From Posidonia oceanica (Eukaryota > Streptophyta > Magnoliopsida > Alismatales > Posidoniaceae), in NCBI GenBank assembly GCA_037176725.1, contig JAZBRS010000074.1, positions 65,600,001 to 65,664,000 of the forward strand: a stretch of 64,000 nucleotides of DNA. The letters run 5' to 3'. Within the stretch, counting starts at the first letter, position 1, and every line of letters begins with the position of its first letter. The position numbers and the translations under genes are program-made. Of the stretch, positions 54,784 to 64,000 are shown piece by piece. The notes beneath the pieces are model-generated. The model searched no databases. It was not told the origin of the DNA and saw only the letters and a list, made by a program, of their open reading frames with translations.

Positions 54784-55249
54784 GTCATCGGTTAGAGCGG
54801 CACCTAAACCTAGCAACTGCTTGGTCAAAGTGTGGGGCGACCCGAGAACGAGGCCACGACTTTTAGTCGCCGCATGAGATGGCACCTAACGGTCGAGGGG
54901 GGTGTGGGAAATAACTATGGAAAAGCGGTTCGAAAGGAGGCACGATCGCTAGTCACCGGATAGAGTGACGCCTGACAGTCAAAGATCGTGGGAAGACCGA
55001 GGCGGTTCCGTAACCGTCCAGTCGCCTGATTAGCTGGCGCCTGAGAGTTGTGGGGATAGTGGGCGCAACCGCTGCCCACGATTGCCCAGTCGCCTATCCA
55101 GTTGACGTCCATATGGGTCGCGCCTTTAGATGGCTTCTGACTGAGCCGCCTTCTTGGTTGGCTGCTAGTGTAGTCGGTTGGGAAATTGGCGACAGATATA
55201 GTCGCCGCCTTAAGAGGCTACTATGTGAGTCGCCTCCCCAAGTGGCTAC
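54784..55249. promoter_or_regulatory. Palindrome array in U3 of B's 5' LTR
   Basis: Six consecutive units start at 55089, 55117, 55145, 55173, 55201 and 55229, exactly 28 bp apart, each 6-9-6. More distant units are at 54784, 54866, 54952 and 55021. Half-sites centre on GTCGCC on the left and GGCGAC, GGCGCC, GGCACC or GGCTAC on the right. The array lies about 64-530 bp upstream of the TATA box. Confidence 0.8.
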
Positions 55250-55607
55250 TAACTTGCCTAGGTCGTTTTTAGCTCTTTTCCTGGGTTTTTTGCCAGAGGA
55301 AACAAGATGGGAGGCTGGGAAACTACAGATAGCCTATGAAATCAAGGAAGCATCTCTGTTAACTCAAATCTAATTTTAAATCCGAGTTGAAGTGAAGGAT
55401 ACCCAGGGTACTTGGGCTTGTCACGAGCCTGAGCGAGTTAGCTCTGCCACAGCCAACAACTTGAGTCTAAGTAAGGTCTTGTGATGCTTTAAAGAAGTCA
55501 AGGAATATCTGGAAGATGTGTAATCAAACTTAGGCATGAGATTTGGGGCGCCTCAAGGTTTCTATCCTCAAAAGAACTCTCAGAAATGTGAAAATAGGAT
55601 ATCTACA

Positions 55608-56760
55608 GTCGCAAAGGCGGATAGCTCAGGAGAAGATGGTCAGGAACAAGTGTCGCAACAGGGGTGTCAGTAAGAGAAAGAACTCAAGCTCCAGCTAGGG
55701 AACTCGCTCATTGACCTGTTCAACGAGACACAACGCAAACAAAAACAGGCGTTAAAACCTAAAAGTAAAATGCAAATGTATGGTAGTATGAATGGCAATT
55801 ATGCAAATGTATGCTCTCTAACATGCTCTCTCTCTCACCAATCTAGTGTGTCCTAGTAGGTTGTCTACTTCGGACACTCACAGGTGTACGAGTCACCAAC
55901 TCAGGCTAGAAAAAGTAGGTCCCCGTCTAAATCCTGGCCAAAGCTTAGGTAGTAACGGGGTGGTGCATTGGTGGCCTCAACCCTGCCAAAGCATGGGTTG
56001 TACCCTCCACTAGCACCGACACGACCCCTGACAAGGGGGGACAGATCGACCAACTTATGCCACGGCAAAGCAGTGGAGCAAGTGGCCAGGACTATCCTTC
56101 TCACACTAGTAGGCGGACTCAGAGAAGAGAAGATGCATGCCCTAAATGCTCATTCGTGCAAATGATTAAAGTTTTTTATCTTGCATGTTTTATTAACTCA
56201 AGGGGGATGAAGGTGTGTTGATGTCTCTAGTTGCTCCTAGAGTTGATTTTACTTGCCATTTTTAGTTAGCCGTGGGGAAAGCAATCAATCTCTAATTGTC
56301 CTTAGGCTTAGTGCGAAAAGGGGATGAAAATCATCCAAACATGGCAAGCAAGCAACACACATCATTACAGAAGGCATGCGCATGGTATGTGCTAGTATTG
56401 TGGACATGATGGTGGAAAGAAAGCACTCATCATATCAGAAGGCAAGAATACATGGCATGTGCATGTGTGGTGGCATAGCAATTGTGTAAAGCAAAGCATT
56501 TACCATCCAAAAGGCATGTATTATTACGCCAAGCAAGTATTTAGGCATGTATAATGCATGAAATAAAGCAAGGAAAGATAAGCAAGCAAATAAAGCATGT
56601 AAAGACAAGGCAAACAATAAAGCATGGAAACAGAGCAAGCAATAAAGCATGGAAACAGGCATAAGGCAAGCAAAAAATGCAAAATCCAAGTAGCGAGAAA
56701 ACCAAAACGAAAGTCGGACTCTAGAATCCGTAGTGAATACTTCGCTGGGGGGTCTGGTTT
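55608..56760 (-). other. Element C leader
   Basis: Non-coding leader between C's PBS and its gag. It joins across element B to 7734, as shown by co-linearity with A's leader at 18700-18880, where GGAGCTATCGTCGCAAAGG-type sequence is continuous. The block 55845-56125 is the leader segment shared with A and D. The stretch 56180-56740 is GCATG/AAGCA-rich. No gene. Confidence 0.75.
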
Positions 56761-56777
56761 CCCCAGCGGAGTCGCCA
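56761..56777 (-). other. Primer-binding site of element C (tRNA-Arg)
   Basis: The minus strand reads TGGCGACTCCGCTGGGG, one base inside the LTR end at 56779. It is identical to A's PBS over this length. Confidence 0.85.
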
Positions 56778-58069
56778 CTGTAGTAACCCTGAAAATCGGT
56801 GCGTTCATGCACGATGCCAAATCTCGCGTGCACCAATCGAAAGTAGGCCACTATAAGCCGGTGGATCCGAGGAAGGAAACTCTCGAAAACACCAAAAAAA
56901 GGAGGAAAAACAAAGATAAAGCAAATTCGAAGTCGCCACCTAGTCTATTAAATCGGGAGACAAGGAAAATCGAAGAAATGCATGAAAACATGCAAATGGA
57001 TGCAATGCTATGCAAAGTAAATGACTCGTGCCTAGGATGAGGGCATAATGGTCATTACGTGCCAAGAGAAAGGGTAAGGACTCCTGTTACTCACGGGGAA
57101 GGTGTTAGGCACCCCCGATACGTCCAGAATCGGTCTTTCTAGGCTTCTCGCTCGCATATGCAGGAAGATGCATGCTTGAAATGCCTAAATGCCATGAATG
57201 CTTAATTACATGTTCAAATGTATGCTCTAGGTGCTAAGATGCGTGTAGGGAATTAAACGTGCAATCTATGAGCTCAGCAGCGTTGCCAGCGTTCTGAACT
57301 GGGCGTGCTCTGGTTCATAAGAACTCCAGACAGTAAGCATCACTGCCCTAGATGCGATGCAGGCGATAAATCAAAACGGTGAAGAAAACCATGCAATGTA
57401 AAGCGACATGCAAAGGGAAATGAAACAGAGGCAGAAAACCATGCAATGCAAGGGACAGCATGCAAACGAAAGCAAAGCAAAGGCAATAAAGCCTAATCTA
57501 TATGCTCGAGAAAACAGATCGAGAAAACAATGTATGCAATGCAAGTTATAAGGCAATAGAGGTCAAATTGGGGGTCTAAATGCAATATGCCCATATACGC
57601 ATGCAATGCAACAAGGTTCTACATGCAATAAAGCCAATGATGCCAGGAAAAGTGCAAGGAACAACATGCAATGTCATGCAAGTGCAATGCATGCAACAGT
57701 TCAAATATTAGACCTAAATGCAGTAAAAAGAAATTACTGGACCTAAGTGCAATGCTATGAGAAAGATGCAGTGCAATATAATTAAATTGCAATAAAAACT
57801 AATGATGCAACATGGCAAGCAAGCAGAGGCAAAATGCAACCTCAGTTAAATGAGTGCATGCAATAGAAAAAGATAAGGACTAACATGCAATATGGGAAAA
57901 TTGTAGGGTTTATATGCAAGGCAGAATAATTATGAATGCATGCAACATTTGGACCTATATGCAATATAGGAAACATGCTAAACTTATATGCAATGCAAAA
58001 TAAACATGAAAGCATGCAACAGTTTAGGAGTTAGGACTAACATGCAATTAAAATAAACTGTTGGATTAA

Positions 58070-58800
58070 ATTGCAAAGCAGTATAGACATGAAAGGAAGC
58101 AACAGTTTGAGATTAGGATTAACATGCAATTAAAATAAACTGTTGAATTAAATTGCAATGCAATATGGTTGCTAAATGAAATTAAATGAAAGATGTAAGC
58201 ATGCAGGACTTATATGCAAATAAATTAAAGTGCTGGACTAAATGATAATGCAATATAGTTTGAAAAACAGAATTAAATGACTGCTGAATGTATGCAGGAC
58301 CTAAGTGCAAATAAACTAAAGTGCTAGATTAAAATGCAATGCAACATAGTTTGAAAAACAAAACTAAATGACTTCTAGATGCATGTAGGACCTAAGTGCA
58401 AATAAACTAAAATGCTGGATTAAAATGCAATGCAATATAGCTTAAAAAATGCAATTAAATGACTGTTGGATGCATGCAGGATTTAAATGTAAATAATCTA
58501 AAGTGCTGGACTAAATGATAATGCAATATAGTTTGAAAAATGGAATTAAATGATTACTGAATGCATGCAATACTTAAATGTAAATAAACTAAGTTGTAGG
58601 ATTAAAATGCAATGCAATATAGTTTAAAAAATGGAATTAAATGACTTCTAGATGCATGCAGGACTAAAATGCAAATAAACTAAAGTGCTGGACTTAAATG
58701 CAATGCAATATAGTTTGAAAAATAAGTTAAATGAAATGCTGAACTGATGCAGGACTTACATGTAAATAAACTTAAATGCCGGATTAAATTGCAATGTAAT
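58070..58800. repeat. ~91-bp tandem repeat in C's LTR
   Basis: About seven copies. Recurring landmarks are GTGCTGGACTAAATG, AATGCAATATAGTTTGAAAAA and GAATGCATGCAGGAC, at steps near 91 bp (58230, 58320, 58410, 58503, 58593, 58685, 58776). Non-coding. Confidence 0.8.
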
Positions 58801-60139
58801 AAGGTAAAAAAACAGAAACTTAAATTAAACTAATGGCACAGTAATGGTGGCCGCCGATGAGCCAACTATTGGCGAGGGAGGTCGGTAGCTTGCTGAGGCT
58901 GCCTTCGACCCAGGCAGCGGCATGGCGAGCTCGGGGGAAGTCCGACGGAGCTCTGTAGGCAAAGAGGCGGCGGGCATAGGCGATGGCAAAGGCATAGCAG
59001 GTCGTCGGAGGTTGCTCGAAGATTGCTAGAGCTGAAGACGAAGGTTGCTGCAGCAAACCAGCGGACTTTCGGCCAAGAGGAAGGGCTTGGAAGCAAGAGG
59101 AGGAGCTCCTGAAGGCGAGGGAGGCTTCTTCGGGCCATGACGACACACAGGCCGCTCCCCCAACGTCGGTGGATCGCGACAGGTGTCGCTCCGACCATTG
59201 GTGGTGTTGGAGGCCTCGGGAGGGCACGGGCGACGCTTGGGTGAGTTCCTCGGCATCCAGAGAAGATTCGGGAGCGATTCGGGGGCGGCAAGGCGGTCTG
59301 GTGCAGCGAGTTGCAGATCTGCCAGCGAACGTTGCCGGAGAAGAAGGAGAAGCCAGCGAGCGCGGGAAAGGGGAAACACGACTCGAAACGCATAGTAAAT
59401 AGGCAAATAAGCAAGAGATGACTAAGGTGAAGCTCGGGGAAGAAATCGTTACCTGAGTGCGTGCGCGGAGGAGGCTACCGACCTCAGGTGGGTTCTGCCG
59501 GTGACGTCGCAGGCGGAGGAGGCGCTGGAGGTAGCTGCTTGGCGCGATTGGGTCGAGTTGCACGGCGATCTCTGGAGCTCTGGGAGGTCTCAGATCTCTC
59601 TTCTACCTCTTAGCTCTCTCTTTCAAAGTTTGGGTGGCTCTTTGCAAATTCGAAATTCTCCTTCCCTCTCTCACTGTGGCTCTCTATCTGTGTGATGGAG
59701 ATCTCCGGTGGGTGCTGTGGGAAGTGGATGGCGACGTGAATTGCAGTGGGGAGTGGAGTGTCAGTTGCAGTTGTGGAGCTTGGGTTGTAGTGGGTTCGGC
59801 TGAAGGAAGTGGTGAATTGCAGTGGGAAGGAGAGGTGTGAATTGCTGCTGGAAGTCGATGCCTGAATTGCTGCTGCTGTTGGTTTTGTTGCTATGATTCA
59901 AGTGTAAGGAATGGCACAGAGAATGGTAGGGATAAGGCAGTCTCCTCTCTGGCAGGTCGGCAAATGGTATGTAAGAGAGGCAAGTGGTGAAGGCAGTAAG
60001 TGAGATGGGAGGGGGAAGTAAGTGGGAATGGCTGGTAGCCGTTGGAGGGGAGTGAGGAGGTGGAAGGCTGTGCTGGTGAGGCTGAAGGCCAGGGAGGAAG
60101 GAAGGAGGAGGGGGTGTTGCTGCAGCTCTGCGCGGGCCG

Positions 60140-60450
60140 TGGAGAAGAAGAAGAAAGAAAGAAAAAGCAAGAAGGAGAGAAGAGTGGGCCGGGCTAGGCT
60201 GCTGAAAAAAAAAGAAAGAAAAAGAAAGAAAGAAAGAGAGAAAGAAAGAAGGAAAAAAAGATGGGCCGGGCTGGGCTTTGAAGAAGAAAAAAAAAGGATG
60301 AAAGAAAGAAAAGAAAGAAGAAAAGAAAGAAAGAAAAAAAAAGAAGGAAGGAAAGAAAGAAGGGAAAAAAGTATGGGCTTGGGCTTGAGAAGAGGAAAGA
60401 AAGAAAAAAGAAAGAAAGAAAGAAAGAAAGAAGGAAAAAAGAGGATGGGC
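60140..60450. repeat. A/G microsatellite zone
   Basis: GAAA and AAAG runs broken by a recurring GGGCCGGGCT/GGGCTTGGGC segment (60187, 60264, 60374, 60444). The long Ser/Phe-rich minus-strand frames here are simple-sequence artefacts. Confidence 0.85.
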
Positions 60451-60540
60451 TTGGGCATGGCTTAGGTTTGGTTTTAGGGTTTTTGGGAGTGGGTTTTGGA
60501 GAAAACCACCAATACAGTCTGTCAAAATGGGGTGTCTATA

Positions 60541-62137
60541 CCCGTAGCAACCAGGGTAACACGTCTAGTTACGCAGGAGTATCACACCTCCCGTGTCTAC
60601 TGCCACGATACTACTAGGTACAGACGATACCTCGACCCCCAGACCTCAACCTTGGGGATGTATCCGACACACCAGGAACGTTGTCACATTCCTGGGTCCT
60701 GACAACACTCACCTCGGTATCTTGGCCCCAACCAAACCACGGCAAAATCATTTCGAAATCATTCTACATTTTTCCTCAAAAATCATTTCCAAATCATCTC
60801 CATGTCGCTCGATAATTCACAAAGTCCAAGGCATTAATTAACATAAATTATACTAATTAAAAACCCATTCCGAAAACACCTGGGAATAAACTCAGGTCCG
60901 GATCGGCAGATCGAAATAGGTTGGTCGATCGGACCAGGAACCTATGCTCACTTCCAGGTTTAGGTTCGGTAGACCGAAATGGGTCGGTCGATCGGACCAG
61001 CTCATTGTCGCAGCTTGCTGAAATGGGTCGGTTGACCAAACCTGGGTCCTGTCACACTGGGAGCTCAATCGACAGACCGAACGAATTCGGTCGGCTGAAC
61101 CAGGGCTCAGGAGCATACCCAAGAGTAGGTTCGGCACACCAAATGAAATCGGCATACCGAATCAGACGAGTGCAGAACGACAGAGAGTTTAAACCCAAAA
61201 TCCCAAAATGCAATCCACCAACATACCCAACCAAATCCAACATGCAATATATCAAAATGAGGGTATTGAAACAACGAATCATTCAAAACAAGATTGCACC
61301 ATTTCATAACATAAAACTCCCGAAATCCCAAGAAAACCATTAATTGAATAGTATAAACCAAAACTAAATAATTACAATTAAAAATCGCACAATAAATCAC
61401 GAAATCACTTCCAATAGATCACAATCATCACAAGGAACTCAAATATACAATTTCTAAGCTAATTGGAGCTAAGGTGTGGGATGTGCACCTTCTGGGAGGC
61501 TCACTGTCCACCTAACTCCAGCGATCCCTGCGCTTTGTCGGCGATCCTCCGTAGCATCGGAGCTCCTTGCGGCCTCAGGGTTAATGATCGAAGCTCACCA
61601 CAGCTCGAGGATGACGACCGGAGCTCACCACCGCTGCACAAGCACAAGGGAGGAGGTCGGCGATCGTGCTCTCCATGCCACTCACTCTCTGTCTCTGTCT
61701 CTCTCTCTTTCTCTCTCAGATTGGGAGGAAGGAGGAGAGGGCTCAGAGTGGAGGAGGAGAAGAGGAAGAAAAAGGTCGATGCTCGAGGGAGAGGAGGGAG
61801 GAGAAGGAGGAAATGAGGAGTGACGGGGAAGTCACCGCCCTCAATCCTTAAATAGGCAGGTTGGAGGAAGGAGTGCATGAGCACAACAACCGCTCAATGG
61901 TACGTGCACACAACCACACGTCCAGAAGTGCATGCAAACCTGCCACTCTCTCCACCAACTAGACAATCCCACGAGCAACAACCACCCCTCCGCACCAACA
62001 CAAGAACAGGGCCCCACACACACCGGGCCCACAAGCAAAACACAGAAAGAGCCACGCAAGCCAGTAACACCCATCAATAGTTAAAAGAATTCATCGAATC
62101 TGCTTAATTACAAGGGAAATGAATTCCCAGGTGTTAC
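60541..62137 (-). repeat. Probable LTR of another Ty3/gypsy element, interrupted by C
   Basis: At 62137 the minus strand starts TGTAACACCTGGG, the usual LTR opening of chromovirus-type (Tekay/Del-like) plant elements. Leftward it has a GC-rich segment with CT microsatellite (61460-61830) and a palindromic repeat (60895-61165), and it runs into the start of element C at 60540. Its left end would lie beyond C, outside the window. No coding domain is seen, and family assignment is tentative. Confidence 0.45.
60895..61165. repeat. ~60-bp palindrome-bearing tandem repeat
   Basis: About five diverged units, each with inverted TTCGGTAGACCGAA-type and GGTCGGTCGATCGGACC-type segments, separated by CTGGG/CCAGG-containing spacers. 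Non-coding. Confidence 0.65.
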
Positions 62138-63198
62138 AGAATGAGAACCCAACAACTGAGAACCCATAACTCACCTCTCCGGCTCGTACACGTGCATGGA
62201 TGGCGCTCGGAGCTCACCATCTCCCCACGACACGCTGCAAAATTCCACACGAACTACCCAAAACAAGGAGACACGGAATCAACATGCATGCAACAGATCA
62301 AACGCAAAAATCAACATGCATGCAACGAGGAAGACGATCTTGGCCACTATGGAAGCAAAACGTACCTTCACGAGCTCACGACCATGGTAGAGAAGCGTCA
62401 TCTGGTGTTCCCTTCTTCCTCACGAGCCGAAGCACACAGCCTGGAAGACACAAGAAGAAAACTCAGACCTCTTCTCCCCCTCACCACTCTCTTTTCACAC
62501 ACAAGAAGAAAAAGGAGAAGAAGGAGAAGATGAAGGCTCAAGAAGGTTTCCTCTCCACAACTATCTCTCTCGTTCTCTCTCACAGCAACTCGGCCCTTCT
62601 CCCCTCTATTCTCTCTCACTCTCCTTGTTTACAGAAGAAGGATGAGGAGAATGGAGAGAGAGATGGGCTACGGCACTCCTCTTATTGCTGTGGAGTGGAA
62701 GAAGCGTCCATGCCAACACCGGGACAAGGATGCATGCATGCCAACACGAAACACTCCCTCCAAGCCACTTGCACAACCCCATGGCATAAGACAACCCAAT
62801 TCTCCACTCTAGCACAAACAATCCCCAAAGCATGCCATGCACACAAAAATCCAATTCATTAAGAAATACTCCAAGCACCAAACCAATCTCCAATAATACT
62901 CCAAACTTATTTAATATAAATATCCTTGAGGATCTTCATACCAAATCATCCTCAAACATCAAAATTACATCATCATCAAATCCAAATTACAACAACAAAT
63001 CCAACAAAAAACTATTGAATAACTGGAAACTGACATAGGGCACCGCACCATCAATACGCATCGGTTCCACGTGCCAATAGTACGCGTCGCCAATACGTGG
63101 CCCAAGTATGCGCCAGAAACACATGTCTCTCACACGCACCTTCAGTTTATTCAGTAAATTGCACAACTCAGAAGGCAAACAAATTGCAGGTGTTATAT
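62138..63198. repeat. Decayed LTR-like sequence
   Basis: At 63197 the minus strand starts TATAACACCTG, close to the opening at 62137. Like that LTR it contains a CT-rich stretch (62460-62640) and a GC-moderate block. It may be another diverged LTR into which the 62137 LTR inserted. ORFs here, such as 62200-62862, show no recognisable domain. I see no gene. Confidence 0.3.
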
Positions 63199-63908
63199 TG
63201 TAACGACCCAAGTCACTACCAACAAAACCATTAGCCTAAATAACTTTAAACATAAACCAACTGTTACATTTACAATTATTTACAGGCTAATACAACAATA
63301 TCTGCCAGGAACCTGCAGTGGACGGCTACGTGACTCCGACAATGTGCACTATGAAGCAAAACAGCTAACCATTTGCACCTGCAACTAAAAGCACAAGGAA
63401 AACACGTGAGTGACCAGAAATTGTCACCCAGCACACACCTCATGGAAAACCACGTCAAAACTAGAATAAAACCTCAATACGGAAATAAACCAGTCAAACC
63501 ACCAAGTCCAAACCAATATCATCATTTCATTTTATGAAAACCTCTTTCCCAAAGCCCATAAGGCAAAACAGGGAAAACAACACATATATTGAATCTCAAT
63601 TCATCACTTGGGCCCACCAGCCAAAACTCGGCAAAAGCCACTATGTTGTGATAGCGGGAAATGCTCTAGGCCCAATACGGCTAGCAATATCAATCTTGCA
63701 AGCTCCACAGGCATAAGAACCACAAATGAGTCATGTTGCCTAGTGCCATGCAACCAACTCTGGCCTCAAGCAGTAACCAGGGTCTCACCCCCGAACTCAC
63801 TGCACTGCCACAGACACCCGCCTTGTGGAAGAGTGTGCCCGTCTCGGCGTCCTCCCACCAGAAGGAGCCTCAAAAGTAAGCCCCACTTGGGAAAGCTACT
63901 CTTCCCAG
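63199..63908. other. Unassigned sequence
   Basis: It begins TGTAACGACCC, which can open plant LTRs on the plus strand, but no partner end is visible. No coding domain, RNA gene or repeat is recognised. Confidence 0.3.
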
Positions 63909-64000
63909 TGTGACCGTCCCGGCTCGGTCACGACGGTTCTCGCACGCTGTCATAGCTCGCGATGTGATCGGGCTGTGAGAGAGTGGGAAGCTGCAGTCAG
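63909..64000 (-). repeat. End of a D-family LTR, cut by the window edge
   Basis: From TGTGACCGTC at 63909 it aligns with the 3' end of D's LTR (4644 onward), including CACGACGG, CGCACGCTGTCATAG and GCTGTGAGAGAG. No PBS lies to its left, so it is either a 3' LTR end or a solo LTR continuing beyond the window. Confidence 0.6.

Larger units (their letters stand above)
7735..55607 (-). mobile_element. Element B: ~22-kb Tat-like retrotransposon with antisense PMD genes
   Basis: Two closely similar 1.57-kb LTRs bound the element. The outer flanks are a perfect 5-bp duplication, GTCGC (7730-7734 and 55608-55612), and the flanking sequences are contiguous element C leader. Order on the minus strand: 5' LTR, leader, gag, two protease domains, G-patch, RT, RNase H, integrase, then two plus-strand PMD genes, PPT and 3' LTR. 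Element A (10533-30701) and solo LTR S2 (48030-53763) are later insertions. Without them and their duplications the length is about 21.96 kb. Gag-pol is inactivated by several stops and frameshifts. Confidence 0.9.
54029..55607 (-). repeat. 5' LTR of element B
   Basis: The minus strand starts TGTAGATATCC at 55607 and ends CACATCTACA at 54029. It pairs with 7735-9302. TSD GTCGC follows at 55608-55612. U3 with the palindrome array spans 55607 to about 54720; a TATA-like box is at 54712-54720. The palindromes are better preserved here than in the 3' LTR: the unit at 55145 is GCCGCC/GGCTGC here but eroded at 8845. Confidence 0.9.
56779..60540 (-). repeat. 5' LTR of element C
   Basis: The minus strand starts TATAGACACCCC at 60540, a one-base change from the usual TGTAGACACC, and ends GGTTACTACA at 56779 next to the PBS. 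Conserved blocks: PBS-like motif (56931-56938) and GTGCCTAACACC block (about 57090-57125). It has a 91-bp tandem repeat (58070-58800), a GC-rich island (58850-59560) and an A/G microsatellite zone (60140-60450). Open frames in the island and the purine zone are low-complexity and not supported as genes. Confidence 0.8.

Noticed and set aside
59761..60525. 254- and 186-codon Phe/Ser/Leu-rich minus-strand frames
   Set aside because: Simple-sequence A/G microsatellite read in frame.
61463..62862. Short genes in the right-edge region (Ser/Arg-rich frames up to 220 codons)
   Set aside because: No domain is recognised and the frames overlap CT-rich LTR-like sequence on both strands.

Overview
This window is nuclear DNA from a land plant with a large, repeat-rich genome. 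It is almost entirely a stack of nested Ty3/gypsy LTR retrotransposons of the Tat/Ogre type. The evidence is: plant-type gag and pol domains with a G-patch and a second RNase H; a primer-binding site (PBS) matching tRNA-Arg; very long LTRs opening with TGTTGACACCCC or TGTAGACACCCC; and captured plant mobile domain (PMD) genes with plant-type introns. I see no ordinary single-copy host gene, tRNA, rRNA or CRISPR array. The species cannot be named from this sequence.

Nesting, outermost first. Right edge (60541-64000): decayed LTR-like sequence, into which element C appears to be inserted. Element C (minus strand): 5' LTR 56779-60540, PBS 56761-56777, leader 55608-56760, continuing as a gag fragment at 7734-6955. 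Element D (minus strand) cuts C's gag: 5' LTR 4644-6954, PBS 4621-4637, a 1.1-kb non-coding interior, polypurine tract (PPT) 3503-3516, and a 3' LTR running off the left edge (1-3502). Element B (minus strand, 7735-55607) sits in C's leader, with LTRs at 7735-9302 and 54029-55607 and a perfect GTCGC target-site duplication (TSD). Element A (plus strand, 10533-30701) sits inside an exon of B, with a perfect GGTAT TSD. Two solo LTRs of one family lie inside A (S1, 11962-17876, TSD GCATG) and B (S2, 48030-53763, TSD GTCGC/GTAGC).

Without its insertions B is about 22 kb. Its gag-pol runs on the minus strand (46963 to 38551). Between pol and its 3' LTR it carries two PMD genes on the opposite strand. 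Gene 2 (32426-37147) has nine exons, eight canonical introns, consistent phases and a single premature stop. Gene 1 (10323-31834) is split by element A, and removing A plus one TSD copy restores its frame. B's gag-pol is clearly more decayed and contains two tandem aspartic-protease domains.

The most unexpected pattern is a 21-bp two-fold-symmetric motif, GTCGCC-N9-GGCGAC, repeated at an exact 28-bp period. It occurs upstream of the TATA box in B's LTRs, upstream of both PMD genes, in B's leader and in D's LTR. S2 is inserted inside one unit, and removing S2 restores the 28-bp register exactly. The half-sites stay recognisable while the 9-bp cores vary, as expected for an array of dimeric protein-binding sites.
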